From assembly GCA_935421135.1 (NCBI GenBank), contig OW285195.1, positions 9,330,391 through 9,394,390 of the forward strand: a stretch of DNA of 64,000 nucleotides, written 5' to 3'. The translations under genes and the position numbers were made by a program. Positions 33,601-47,508 of this stretch are shown here, in pieces. The notes beneath the pieces are model-generated. The model was not told the DNA's origin. It saw nothing but the letters and a program-made list of their open reading frames with translations, and did not search any database. Within the stretch, counting starts at the first letter, position 1; each line of letters begins with the position of its first letter. The stretch comes from Bugulina stolonifera (lineage: Eukaryota; Bryozoa; Gymnolaemata; Cheilostomatida; Bugulidae).

Positions 33601-36600
33601 TTTTAGTAAAAAGTTAACTTCTGCGTGATCCATGAGTATGGTAACTATTTCCTTATTGTCTTTTCCTGTAATATAACGTAGCAAAACACATGTAACATAA
33701 CAGAACAGCGTATTATATAACATAACAGGCCTACTAACGTTATAATGGTTGGAGATAATAAAAGGTGACACTACATAATACAATATACAGTCAAATAACT
33801 AATGACGTCTGCTAAAGATTTCACTGCATAGCAGACGTCGCTATGAATAGTTATCTGGTACGCTCTCCCACATACATGTAACTAGGCCCCACCCACACAC
33901 ATATAAGCCCGGCTCACACATTATGACCTCTATCCACAAGTACATAAGTCATGCCCACTTAGACACATAAGCCACACCTACCTATGGCATCATGCTGGGC
34001 AGTATCTCCGTACGTATCCTGTATATTCACATCACAGCCGTGAGAGACGAGTACGTTGACACACTCCAGGTGCTGCTTGTTGACTGCGACGTGAAGAGTG
34101 CTGCATCCGCCACCATTAATGGCGTTAACACTGGCTCCACTCTCTAGTAAGAGCTTCATGATATCTGGCTGGTTTCTACAACATAATTGTAATAGTTAAA
34201 TGACGTAATTGAACTGAGTAAACAGTGTGTGGAGATTTGAGCACCTGCATTCCTGGAGAGTAATGATACTTTATTTAAACATGAATTGCACAATGTAAAA
34301 ACATGCATACATTGTGTAGTACATGTGAGTAACCACAATAGTGACAAGCTCTATTGTACCTAACTAATACATTACTCACCCAAAGGCAGAGTAATGGAGG
34401 GCAGTATCTCCATCATTGTCCTTGACTTCAATGTCGGCATGTGCCTGTAACAGCAGTTCAACCATCTCCATGCCACCTTGGTGACTGGCTACCTGCAGGG
34501 CAGTTTTACCTGCGCTCTTCACACTCACCTGTTCACAGTAATAAATACATACAAGAGTTCACTTATGAAGGTTGATGTCAGCTCTGGGTTGGTATATTAT
34601 CACAAGAATATAAACTAGTCAAACTATGTACCGATTTTGTGTATACTAAATGACATTTTTTTTACTAAAACTCCTTTCTAAATCATACTATCTACTCATC
34701 CGACTATGGGGGGGGGGGGGGGACCAGCCTACTCAAGCTCATCAACATCCAGCTGAATGGATTATTAGCTACGTTCATACAGACCTGATCAGGATGTCTG
34801 GCAATAATATCTCGTACGACATCTGTATGACCTTGAGCAGCCTCCTTGACCAGAGAGTCTGGAGTAGCAGGGTCTGCCTCTGCCAGCATCAGCTGATCCA
34901 GCATGGTAACCCTTTGTTCCACTGCTACATAATAGCATTATAGAGCTACATGTACTTGTACATATGTAATACGTATTGATAGCCTATAGCCTACATTTAT
35001 ATGTTATTCTGCTGAAGTAAGATTTATTCATAGACACTAAATTAAATTATTAAAGAGTTCTTTTACAGCACTGTTAAAAGCCACAGACTACATTATGATT
35101 TCATCGTACCACTGGCTTGGAGATAGCCATCACCTAACTGCTGGACAACTGCTGACGTCTATTCCTACTATGGTATATGAATTTGAAAAACATACATGTA
35201 CATGTACAATGTAAGTACTGACAAGTACCAGTATCACCATCAATAGGCCCATTTTATGTCATTCAAATACCTCTACAGAGTTCAATAAAACGTTATGGAG
35301 TAAAGCCGACAGAATGTAGGCCTAAGTGGTTTTATATGATAGCTAGTTTATCTACCATTGGCAGTGTTGCTGGCGACAGAGGGTCCAGTCTTGGTACACC
35401 CAGGGTTGTCCTCTGCTGACTTGGTATTGTCTATCTGAGCCTGGTCCTGGGGTCTGGGGACACAGCACACGGGGTTGAAGGTCCATGTCTGCCCATTAAT
35501 ACACACTCTCATGTCCCCATCACCGTATACTTTCACCACTTTACCAACCAGCCCGAGCACCTAAGGACACACAGAACTATTATACATGAGACTGAGGTAG
35601 AGAAGCAAGGCTACAGTGTAAGATTACTCTCGTGCAGGCCTAACTGTACCCCTATCTGCTACAGTCGTACAACAACAATACATTACTGTATTACTGACTG
35701 CATGCATGTACATGATATATTGTATAGCGTGTAATAACTGTCAACTCCATACTCCACAGATAACATAATAATGTAACAAAAATTCATACTTGGAAATCAT
35801 ATTACGACCAACACCAGATAGAGAAAAAATAACTCCAGATTATTACCAATACTGCAGCCAAGTGGTACGTACAAGTAGAGGACAGTTAGGGATGAGATGA
35901 TAGGAACCGATGCTATTATATGACTTTATATAAACTGTATACAGGTGGTAGGAACCAAGGCTATTACATGACTTGATAGGCTATAAAATGTATAGAGCCA
36001 AACAAACAATTGAAGCTACAAAAATACACCATGACACGTTGAGGATGCAGCGCCCCCTACCAGGAGTAACCACTTCGAAGGAACAGCATGACATAAACAG
36101 TTCAGTAGAGTCCATAGAGCATATTATTATTATGACTGACTCTAATTTAGGAACCAGCTAACAACAGTCAGATCTCTATTATATTATCCTATTGCATTAA
36201 ACAAGCTGACCAAAGCTGACCATGTCCATCTGTGCACTGGGTGTTTGTTTGTATAAATGACTAGGCCAGTGTGTGAAATCTGACATGAAAAACAACTTCT
36301 TACAACACCAAAAGAGATGGAGAAATGCCAAACCTATACATCAGGGTATGACCCGCCTACCAGTACACCAAATGACGAGATTATACCATTAGTTCAGACT
36401 TTAGAGAAAGATGACCTGTTAGAGATATATGCTATGAGAAGAGATAACACCCATACATCATTTGATGTGGAGCTCAGTCTATTTGCTACTTTCACCAATG
36501 AACCCACAGAGTTACCCCCAAACCACTAGAGACTGATGACCTTGTAGACCACACTGTCTACTGTATCCATAGAACACCAGTAGACAGGTTACAGTTATAA

Positions 36601-39600
36601 TTATGATCATGTATAATGTGTCCATACACTGTATAAACACACTGTACATGAATATTATTATAGCTTAGCCAACAGAGCACAGAGCACAGAGCACAGTTCA
36701 GCAGACCAGCAAATATAAACAAGTCACAAGTCATAGATATATATAGAAGTGTTGGTATATATACAGCACAGAATGTATATATATATCAACCCATGACACA
36801 TGCTTGCTGCCTTTCCAATCCAATCAATACAAATATAAGCTAATATCAATATTGCAAATACCAGTGAAACAGCTGACACAGTGCTATACAAGATATATAC
36901 AGTATATACATGTACATATACATGTAGGTTATAATATACAGTATAATATAGTGCAAAGGTTGGTATAGTATAACATAATATAATTCTAGACCAGTAAGTT
37001 GTATCATATATACCATACAGTCAATGAGTATATCCCACTGCATTCCTATCTTTGTCTAAATAGTGTGACATGGGAACTTGGAAATAGCCCCACTGCCATT
37101 ATCTATATATACATTATATACATACATTAGATTCATACCTAACTATATAATATTGATATTGCACATAACTAGATATGGAAGATTCCACTGCTAACAGCCA
37201 AAGTTCCTCATAGGAGTTACATAATATATTATTACTCACACCACTCATACACTCTGTCCACTCTCCGTGACCTTTTTGGAGATCCTTGACCTTATCTATG
37301 TCGTTAATAACCATCACTGCGTCACCCACACTGTACACCTGGATCTGTAGAACGACACACAAAATAATATTGTATAATGTTATATAATACTGCAACATAA
37401 CAAATATGTTCTATATGCGCAGGGGTGCTATACATGTACATGTATATAGCCTACTGACATAATAAACTAGTTTACACTCACTTCCAAACGAGGTCCACAA
37501 CTGGAATTCAACTCGATCTGTTATTTGTTAGGAATTGTACAGAACTAGTTTAGAGACTCTAGCCCGCATATTTGGGCTGAGTGGTATTTCTCAGAGTTAT
37601 ATCTAATACTGGATTTCTAAATATTCATTAAAAGTTGTTAACTCAAACGATACACGGACCATTTAATCAACTATAGGGAGGTAAATAGAAGAGCTAGAAC
37701 AGCATACCTTGGTGAGAGCTCCAGGGTGGAATGTCCATCTGTTGGAACAGCCCTCGTACTGAACCCTGATGTCCCCCTTGTCCGTGATCCTGTGCACGGT
37801 GCCAATTTTACCAACATACTGTCAATAAAGTACAACACAAGGTCACGTACACGCTGCACCTGGAGTCATGTTGTGATAATTATATAACAATATATGTGTA
37901 TATCAGAATAGAGTTACAATGGGGGAATGGTCATTAAATGTAGATGTAGGATGTAAGGTAAACTATTAGCTGGTTCCATTAACAGCAAAACTGGTGAGCA
38001 TTGTGTTTGTATACCAGAACTATATTAACATTACATCATGTACAGTACAGGAATTATATAGGCAGCTGTACACACCTAAATAGGCCTAACATTAAATTAT
38101 TGCCTCTTCAAAGCGGCATTCTAATAAAGGAGTTCCCCTCGAACTATCCCAGCTATTGGTAAATAACATATTATATAACTGCTCCAGCCGAGAACATGGC
38201 TGAATCTTCATAAATTTCTCTTATCGTTAACCATGTGTCAGGATTTATCCCCCATGATCTTTTATTATGAATCGCCTTTTAAAACGAGGTAAAATTAAAA
38301 CTTTCGGAAACCACAGGAAATGGTATAGGACTACACAGTGTACACAAGATACATGTACTCATGTGTATATACATAAATGTATATAAATCACAGCTAGTTA
38401 CTGTATGTAATGTACATGTAAGTACCGTAATAAGGTAAATGGGAACGCGACGTCAACATTCTAATTAGTGGGTATGACGTTAAGGTAAGTCGTCATGTTA
38501 TATAAGATGTATTGAACCTGCCACAACCAATTAGAGTGAAGCACTTTTGACCCACTTATATCCTATACAGAATAGTAAACTGCTGCGGATATTGACTTCT
38601 ATAGGTACAGTCATAGTTCGTCAACCCTAAGCAAGCTATCTATAGAAACTAGGCTAGCTTCGCACCAGTTATGAGTTGCAGCCATTATTCACAGGAATTT
38701 CTTTCGTATAGAAAAGGTTAACTGCCTTAGCAGTAACTGCGTGTTACCTTCACTTCCTGTGACGTAGTATATGAGGAGTTAATATACTACATATCACACT
38801 GTGTAACAGTTTCATGTACTCACGTCGGCCATCTTGGAATTCCAGCCTCCATGACCCTCCTGCATCCCTTTCAGAATCTCTGGGTCCATGTCAACTTTGA
38901 CCTTGTTGCCGACCTTGAATGGGCACGGAGGAAGGGCATGTATCTGTTCCGTCGGTTCACCTGAAAATACATAGATTACATAATATAATGCAGGGAATGG
39001 ACCAAGTAACTGTATGGCCTATTGTGGAGACACTTTATAATACATTAGGCAGCCAGAATCATGGATGGAGAGAGAACCATCTAAACAATTTTTTTTGAAA
39101 GCTAAGAAAACTTTAAGCTGTCATCATTTTCCCATTGACACATTTCCAAACAATACAGATGGAGAAAGAATTAACTAAATGAGTTCAGGTAATAATAATA
39201 ATAAGATACTAAGGGCAATGGAGCATAGTAGGAGGGTTTGGGTGTGAGAAAATGAGGGAATATAGAAATAGTGTCTAAATATAACAGCTGGATGACAGAG
39301 AGTTGGAGAGTTAGCTAGCTGAATAAACAAGATTTAGTGATGAGAAGGTAACATTCCATTCTATATATATATACAATGTAAGTAAAGAGATGGTATGGCT
39401 CTAGGGCTATAGTATCATTATTTATCATATCTCCAGGTAGAGCGCGGACATTATGCATAGTGGACACACACTATATACATAGTGGACACATACAGTATAC
39501 ATAGTGGACATACACTGTATACATAGTGGACACACACTATATACGTAGTGGATACATACTGTATACATAGTGGACACATACTGTATTAATACATGTACAG

Positions 39601-42600
39601 AGTGGGCACATACTGTATACGTAGTGGACACATACTGTATTAATACATGTACAGAGTGGGCACATACTGTATACATAGTGGACACATACTGTATACATAG
39701 TGGACACACACTGTATACATAGTCTACATACCAAGTACAGGCAGATGGTCACGATAGAAGTTGCCCCCACATGCAGCTGTCTTGTACTTGAGGTCTGCCT
39801 TGCCCTTGTGTCCCAGACGGTAGACATTAGCAGTCCCAGAGTGCCACAGGATGTTAGCTACAGACCTTTCCGTTTCTGTATCCCATCCTCGGATGTCTAG
39901 GACCTTGCCCAGCTTACCATCTCCACCTGCAACAGAATCTAAGGCTATCAGATTATTCAGACACACAGCACTAGTCTAATAGTATACAATGCTCCACCTC
40001 TAATAGCTTCTACAAATGTAACTGTAATATATTCACAATATTACAGTTACATAGACAAGGGCCACAACTTCTATTTATGTGTTATACACATTGTAAAAAT
40101 ATAGAATATATATACCTACATATATATGAGTTAAATGCAGATAATAGTTAATGTTGAATTACACCAACATTTTCCAATAGTTAATGTATATTTGGTACAC
40201 GACTTCCTGATGCTGCAGTGGAAGAACACAAATAGTACAATAATATTAGGCCCATGTGTCACATTTTTGTTGGCGTTTTGGAACAACCAGAGTGTTTGCT
40301 AAGTACACGAGATAAAGTACATGAGAAAACATTGAATTCTACCACAATAATAACAGCAGCCGGCTTGGTGGACCTCGTAATTATGATACACCTCAACCAT
40401 ATACAGCCAACCAGAAACCAGACCATCTGATCTACCAACCAGAAACCAGACCATCTGATCTACCAACCAGAAACCAGACCATCTGATCTACCAACTCCCA
40501 CCCACCACAACACTCCACTAGTCATCTTTCACATGACAAGAGAAGATAAAGAATTAACGTGGTGCCAAAACTTTGTAAATAAAGTAATTAGATACCATGT
40601 GAGAGCAAATATCAGATTGTGCCAAGTTAGAAGTGATAATCTAAGTTATGTCATGTAATTAGCGATAGACACTGAGTAGCATAAATGATGCTGTGGTATA
40701 CTAAACGTCATGTGAAATATAATGTCAATATCTCCATCTGATATCACTCATGCCTTTCTATAGGAATATAGACTAAGGCTACATTATTGTAATTATTATA
40801 ATTTCATTATATTAAAATTTTATAGTTTGTATATAATACATGTAAGTATACAGTTATGTAGGCTACAGCGTATAGGCTTACCCTATGTTATTTATTACAC
40901 CCAGGCCAATACTATGTAATTACTATAAATATATTCCATTTACATGTATGTAATAAATATGCCAGCTATGCATACATACTCCTGGTTTGAATTATCTCTA
41001 AGTACATTTTACATTGTAAATCTAAGTAAATCAGTTCTACCATTAAAACATGTAACATACATGTACAATGTAACATATATGTACATGTACAATGTAGATG
41101 TATAAGAAAGTAGAAACCTTGCAAATACATGTATTCTTATAGGCCTGAGGCTTGGGTAACATTTCCGGAGGACTCTGGCTTTAGAACTACCATAATATCA
41201 TTTTTTTGCATAAGATAGGAGACCAATCTCAGCCATCCTGTCTGTACTAGAACACATGTATGATAATAACATAGCTGTTTTCTAATGCATGCATAGCCAG
41301 AGTAAGTAACATACATTTAGTTAGGGTATACATGTACATCAGCATATTATATTGATTCTGTCTGATTATGGTGGACATATACTAGACTAGTTAAATGTCA
41401 AACCATTAACTTGTTCATTGGATCTCTCCTACTATGTGTAGACTATACCTGTTATAATTACTTCTCTGTAATTCCATAAAACTTGGGATAATTATTAAAC
41501 TATAAAAAAGACAAAACATCACACTAAATATGCTTGTAACAGGAAACTTGATTTGGCGTCTTTTTACCTAAACGTTTGATCTCGCTGTAGGCCTATATTA
41601 CCTGAAGGAGGTAAATAAAATAACACTGTAGTATAGACTAATGGAGACTTACTACAGCGACAGTTAGACTGAAGTCCATTCAGTGACTGTGTGCTTGAGA
41701 ATCGCCTTAGACCTTGCCTGTGAGTACAACGACACGTTGGTAATATGGAGGAGGCGCTGTGCCTACGCTTCAAACTATTTGTCCTATTTGCTGTAGAATC
41801 ACAGCCAATACGTGCGAATCTAAATGAGTATATATCCACAGGTTCTGGGACAGACTGTTTCCTGAACTCACAGGCTATATCAACTAGAGTTAGTACCACG
41901 TCAGCGACGGCGTCAGCTAGACTTGGCATTTTTACTCGACGTTCAAATAGAACCAATACATCCGACTTCTGCTATGTGGTAATTATTCCAATATTCCAGT
42001 ATCACCACAACTCGAGTCTTGACTTGGAGGATGTCTCAGCTCAGTGTAGAATTCTGTTGCGATACTGTTGTGACTCAACTGTGTGTTGTCCAAACAGTCA
42101 ATGCTATGCATGTATATATAATAGCTGTTGTTGTTAAGGCAGCCAATGCAGTCTCTAGTGACATCACCCTATGAGTGCACAGCTTTTACTGCTGGCAGCA
42201 ACTGCCTACACCCTCTCTATATTATATGTACATATTGTGTGTGCAGCTGGGCTTCACTATAATCGGATGCGACAAGACTGTACAGGGTAAGGTCATTGTG
42301 ATGTAATCTCAAGTGTTCTTGGCTCAGTGACAAATAATAATAATATTATGTTTACTATAATTACATATGATTATATTACATTACATGTATGTTTTCCTGG
42401 TACCAGCTTACAGATAACCAAATCTTGGACACCATCTCAATAATATGTTACGAGAATGTAGTTTGGTGGAAAGAGATGAGTATTTTTTTCACTGTTTTAT
42501 CATTTATTCATAAATATATTACTCATGTACCACTAGTTTTTCCTTGTGTTACACCTACATATACACTGTAGAGGCCAAAGTGAGAGACAGCAGGGATACC

Positions 42601-45600
42601 ACCAGACATACTAAATTAGGCCTACCTCAGAAAGGTAATGGTTTGTTACATAACCAATGACCCATTAGTAGTACCAAACTAGTTACAACAGCAAGTTATG
42701 TAGCCCCACAAATAACCTGGAATACCAGTCTATTACTTATAGTGCAAAGCATTGTGGGGACAAATCTAATAATAAAGGGTGCTAGCATAGAGTAAGTGTA
42801 GTAGGCCTATGCATTATATAAGCGAGGGTAAACAACAACAGTTTACTGAAAATTAATATCCACTAAATCATGCAGTAGTCCATATAGAAGGTACATGTTA
42901 GATAGTTAATGGCAAGTAAGTGAAACATTTATAATAATAACTTTATTGGGAGTTGTCTTCTACCTATATCATGCAGGAGAGCGCAACTCCAGTTATGAAC
43001 ACTCAAGATGGTGCATTGTATGAATTATTGTTTATTTGGTTGTATTGTTTATTAATTAAACTTGATTAGTTTAATATAGGAAATGAATGGTGTCACATTG
43101 CAATACCACTGTACCTACATTGTTATTAAATGTATCAAGCTTTCATCCACAATAGGTCACGTGAGTTTTGATTTACATGCAATAGCTAACAGCCCTGACA
43201 CTATCCTACATGTACTACCAACTTCACTGCACTAAGGTACACTAGCACTATAATGTAATGGACAACTATACTGGCAACACATAACACATAACAAGTAACC
43301 ATTACAGGCCTGAACTCTACACTCTAATGTTATCAAGTAACGACAGCATGCTTGGTCAGTGAATAGGGCATTGAAGTGTATCACTGTCACCAAAATAGCC
43401 ATCATTAGCAATATGGAAACATACATCTATATACTGTAATACATGAGATAACAACAGTAGCTGTCATTATATGATTTGCTATGAGTGGGAGATGCAAGCA
43501 GGAGGAGATAACCCCCATAGTGGGTACAGTTAACTATCCTTCCCTTCTTGTTCTAGCTGTGTGAAAGGTGACTAGTAGTACAGTAATATAGAGCGAATGA
43601 GTATACCAGTGAATAGGTAGGTTGGCTGGGCTCAATGGTGATGGCTTAATTAATATAGTGATAAAATCATAGAAATAATATAGCCCTACATGTAACAGTA
43701 GAGGTTTGATACGATCAAAGTACGTACCGTCCTGGTTGCCCCACTCCCAGGCAGGCCCTCGCTCTACTCTAGCCCCAGGGAAGATGCCTCTAGCCTCCAG
43801 AGTGTTGGCACCTTGCCTCTTGCCAACCTTCACTCCCTGTATATAAGTAAGTGGGACAGCGTATGATAAACAACAGTAATAGAAATGGTAGTAGCCTGAG
43901 CACCAGGCATACACAACAACTACCATATACTAGAAAACAGTAATGGGCACTGCTGGTACTCAGTCTAGGATATTGAATATGGAGACAGTTAAGGTTAGTA
44001 GTGTATAGGACACCTGTACACAGCAGATAGGGAGTGCATTACAAAGGTAATAAACAGTACAATCTAGGTGACTGTGAGAGGACAACTCTCAATTGTACAT
44101 AGTCTACTAGTAGTCTTAACTACTCAGTCCATGTAGTCAAAATGAAATAATAACTATAAAAGTCCACACTGAATTACGAAAAGTTTAATGTACATGCAGA
44201 AGACAAGTCACTAAGTGCTAAGTACTAGAGTACATTCCAGTAGCCTACGACGAGTTGTAATAAATAGCCTCAGGTACCTTAGAGTTAGCGGTGATGAACC
44301 TGAGGAAGGGGTGAGTGCTGTCATGTTTCCCAGCCATGTAGCAAGGAGTGCAGAGATCATAGTCGTTGCACTTAGTACAGCTCCACCTTATCCCAGCCAG
44401 ACTTTGCTGCCCACAGGAATCACATACTACGTCTATGTGCTTCACTCCTACAATACAATCAGTACTATTGAATAGTACAGCAGTGTACATCTAGTAATAG
44501 ACTGGGGGGGGGGGGGGGGAGTCATACTATGGAGTTATCTCACCAATATACCGGCACAACAGTAAAGCAGGTAGGAAGTATGGAGGTGAGGTGATAACTC
44601 CCACTGATCAGGGCTAATCCCATCAACTATTCCATAGATTAGCCCATCTTATTATCACACACCACACTCTCAAGTATACAACATAGACATACATACATAA
44701 GTTAAGTAGACTTACATGTAAATGTTAGCAATCCATTTCAAATATCTATATAATATTATTAACATCTGACTGGCTCCAGGGAAGTCATAACTAATCAATA
44801 TCCTTGTAACATTATCCTGTACTACAGACTAGGTCAAACTATCATTATCTTATAGTATAATTATCATAGATTAATAGCTGTATTACAACATACAGTATAA
44901 TGTTAGGAAATCTCATTTAGCTGCTATAACTTGTAGAGTGTACTTGTAATACTGTTGTAGCTGTCACAAACAAGGCTCTACTGCTACATGTGTAGAATTT
45001 ATAGCTACCTGTCGCAATAATGACTTGCACAGCTCCGCACAGATTGAATTAATTACAATGTTTTATAAGAAATGTGCTATTGTTTGAAAACAAGACTAAA
45101 TCCTCACTTGGTGTATTCACTTAATTACATGCCATAAGAAGTGGTCTAAGTAGCATACTATTCTACTACTAAAACAGTAAACAGGGGAGGTAACTGTATA
45201 CATGAGTTGCCTCCCTCTAGATAAACTTTACATTTCTTGCCTGGTAGAGGTTATCTAGAACGTGTGGTAGACAAGGACATAGAGCCTTGCTGGTAATGGT
45301 ATAGCCCTAATGATATAGAGTACATACCACCTGCCAGTAGTATACTATATATAGAATGTAGCTATGTACATGTACATGTACATCATAGAGTAGCTAATAT
45401 CTAGCATGTGGTCAGATAATGTATATATTTAGGATAGATGAGGGACTAATACACTGACACTGACAGGTTAATCAACATGTCTCTCAGAGGACACAACCAC
45501 AGTACTGTACAGATACACTTATACACATGCACATATTACATACAGAATACAACCACAGTACTGTACAGATACACTTATACACATGCACATATTACATATA

Positions 45601-47508
45601 GAATGGACTATGCAGCTGATGACAGATATAGCAGGTGATAAACTGGTTCCGATTAGCCTACAGGCTTGAAAGGTATGTTAGTTCAGAACTCGGTCTAACT
45701 CACTCACCAGCTGGGGCATTGTCAAATAGCCTCAGGTCATACGCTCCTTGGTAGCCAACCCGGTAGTTGGTCTTATTACCCGAGTCCCACTGCACAACGA
45801 CAGTCTTGTCAGGGGAGGTCTTACTACCCGGCCTACCAATCTCTATAACTGTACCAACATGACCTACAAGGAGTAGAATGGATGTACATCTACTACATGT
45901 ACACATAGTCTGTAGAGTAATTGTTAGCACAAGTGTATAATAAAGTATGTCATTGTTTATGTAGGCATAGTAGTATTCCATTACTGTTATTTCCCACCAC
46001 ATGAAAGCTTGTGGTCACCAAAAAGGTAGACTCAATGAAATGTGAATTCCCTATTCATCAATGAGCATAGTACTCGGTGCTTCTCAAACTAGAAATATGT
46101 ATCCATCAACTTGGCCAACACTAATTTACTCACACTTGGCACAATTCAAAGACTCAAGTATGAAGATCTGAAGTCTAGTGTCTATATCAACACATAGTTC
46201 CTTGTGTAAATATCATAAATATTTACAGAATTAACAAAGGGTACAAAAAGATAGTTTAATATTCTATATTATATATTACTATGAAATAGCTGGAGGTAAG
46301 CAAATAGTCCACATTGAGTGAGTGTGTCATCCGAACCTAATCAATATAGGGTAAGCAGTCAGTGGTAGGGTGGAATCATTCTACTACTACTATGACTACT
46401 ACCACTACTACTACTACTACTACTACTGCTACCACTACCGCTACTGCTACTACTACTACCACTACTACTACTACTACTACCACTACTACTACCACTACTA
46501 TGACTACTACTACTACTACTACTACCACTACCACCACTGCCGCCACCGCCGCCACCACCACCACCACCACCACCACTACTACTACTACTATGACTACTAC
46601 TACTACTACTATGACTACTACTACTACTACTACTACCACTACTATTACTACAACTACTGCTACTACTACTACTATCACCACTGCTACTACTACTACCACT
46701 ACTACTACTACTACTATGACTACTACTACTGCTACTACTACTACTATCACCACTGCCACTACTACTACTATTACTACTGCTACCATCACCACTGCTACTA
46801 CTACTACTACTACTACTGCTGCTACTACTACTACTGCTGCTACTGCTATACAAATTGCAGACTTCACTGATAGACACAATGGAACAGACTCATGTACAAA
46901 GTTCATTAGCAGGCCAACAACACATCTGACTTGATGACTAAAGCTAATGTGGGGTCAAGCGCATAGTAAAGTGTAGAGTTGATACATAAGGGTAATGCAT
47001 TGTATCTCAACTACATAATCGTGGCCTAATTTGTATCCATGAATCACTACATAGCCTATACATAGCCTATACAGGGCCTGGGGTGCAGGAATACGATGGC
47101 AAATACAAACAGGTTGATGAAGTGATACCTCAGTCACACCACACCATATACAACTAAGCTGCTGCAACTAATGACCAACTAGTGACCAATGGTACCAGAC
47201 TTGACCAATGAGGGAAGTTGTGGGTGCATATTACATTCCCAGAAAGAAATACCCCACTCTAACCAAGTCAACACCTGATACCCAGCATTGGCTTACTAGG
47301 ATGGAGTAGTGGTAATAACTGAACTGAACCATCTAATGATATCCTAATAAGCCTAGGCATACATGTATATTATACTAGCCACATGGTCATAGGAAGACAG
47401 TGCAGAGCACCTACCTTCCCCATCATCCTGGTTGGCCCACTTCCAGTTGGGACCTCTCACTACTCTCACCCCAACTGAGAGTCCAGCAGCAGCAGTCACA
47501 GCTGCCAT
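30628..47508 (-). CDS. MIB2: mind bomb E3 ubiquitin ligase (MIB2-like)
   Basis: E3 ligase that ubiquitinates Delta/Jagged so that the ligand is endocytosed and Notch is activated. Nineteen exons: 47508-47415, 45863-45708, 44447-44278, 43836-43728, 39926-39732, 38960-38824, 37818-37708, 37344-37240, 35560-35356, 34924-34785, 34528-34380, 34175-33982, 33665-33548, 33289-33163, 32842-32633, 32306-32137, 31664-31516, 31269-31184, 30783-30628; about 926 residues, phases consistent. Domains: MIB/HERC2 about 8-80 ([24 protein letters not shown]), ZZ zinc finger 84-140 ([17 protein letters not shown]), second MIB/HERC2 155-240 (ending [13 protein letters not shown]), Mib repeats 255-425 (each with GHGGW or GHGEW), about eight ankyrin repeats 435-780, RING-1 about 800-835 ([17 protein letters not shown]) and RING-2 about 880-915 ([15 protein letters not shown]). 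Two RINGs rather than three suggest MIB2 over MIB1. The C-terminus KRINLF resembles the family's ending. An alternative first exon may exist at 41929. Confidence 0.95.
34708..34722. repeat. poly-G run
   Basis: Fifteen consecutive G on the plus strand in mind bomb intron 10, just past the exon 10 donor. On the gene strand this is poly-C. Confidence 0.95.
36317..36529 (+). other. unrecognised 70-codon open frame in mind bomb intron 8
   Basis: A plus-strand frame, antisense to the host gene, starting [20 protein letters not shown] and ending TELPPNH. Its composition is acidic, polar and complex rather than low-complexity, unlike most spurious frames nearby, and it contains no splice junctions I can match. 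It could be a nested small gene, a transposon remnant or chance. No homology is recognised. Confidence 0.2.
39453..39728. repeat. 22-bp minisatellite at the donor of mind bomb intron 5
   Basis: About 12 copies of a 22-bp unit (TATACATAGTGGACACA plus CACTG), two of them interrupted by a TATTAATACATGTACAGAG insert. On the gene strand exon 5 ends at 39732 with donor GTATGTAGACTATG, and the array's ACTATGTATACAG begins about 8 bases into the intron. The spurious [10 protein letters not shown] frames come from this array. Confidence 0.93.
40427..40496. repeat. 28-bp tandem repeat, 2.5 to 3 copies
   Basis: CCAACCAGAAACCAGACCAT followed by CTGATCTA occurs three times head to tail in mind bomb intron 4, the first copy slightly diverged. 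Confidence 0.9.
41653..41929 (-). CDS. candidate alternative first exon of the mind bomb gene
   Basis: Inside intron 4 a minus-strand frame starts [15 protein letters not shown] and continues 92 codons to a strong GTAAGT donor at 41652. It ends in phase 1, the same phase as exon 4, so it splices in frame to exon 5 (39926). The sequence is markedly GC-richer than its surroundings and has basic Ser-rich motifs ([16 protein letters not shown]) resembling kinase sites. Such a transcript would make a mind bomb protein lacking the first MIB/HERC2 and the ZZ domain, which bind the Notch ligand. An upstream in-frame ATG lies at 41956. An antisense open frame overlaps the same region, so chance is not excluded. 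Confidence 0.4.
44504..44519. repeat. poly-G run
   Basis: Sixteen consecutive G on the plus strand, about 57 bases upstream (gene sense) of mind bomb exon 3; on the gene strand a poly-C run in the 3' part of intron 2. Confidence 0.95.
45493..45605. repeat. direct duplication of about 57 bp
   Basis: The segment beginning ACAACCACAGTACTGTACAG and ending in ACATATTACATACAGAAT is repeated immediately, with one or two changes. It lies in mind bomb intron 1. Confidence 0.9.
46378..46852. repeat. imperfect trinucleotide (TAC/CAC/TGC)n array
   Basis: About 470 bases of three-base repeats dominated by ACT/ACC with TGC, CGC and ATC variants, in mind bomb intron 1. All six frames are nearly open across it (poly-Thr, poly-Ser, poly-Tyr/His, poly-Val), which is a by-product of the period and not evidence of coding. 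Confidence 0.97.

Noticed and set aside
39425..39827. Minus-strand frames rich in [15 protein letters not shown]
   Set aside because: Translation of the 22-bp minisatellite; only 39732-39926 is a true exon, in a different continuation.
41745..42137. Plus-strand frame of 130 codons opposite the candidate alternative mind bomb exon
   Set aside because: No splice sites or family features fit it, and it ends in a Cys/Tyr-rich tail of AT-rich DNA. It is probably the antisense shadow of the minus-strand frame.
46359..46934. Four long open frames (poly-Ser, poly-Thr, poly-Tyr/His, poly-Val) on both strands
   Set aside because: All come from the trinucleotide array at 46378-46852; a period of three leaves every frame open. 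They lie in an intron of the mind bomb gene and have no non-repetitive coding part.
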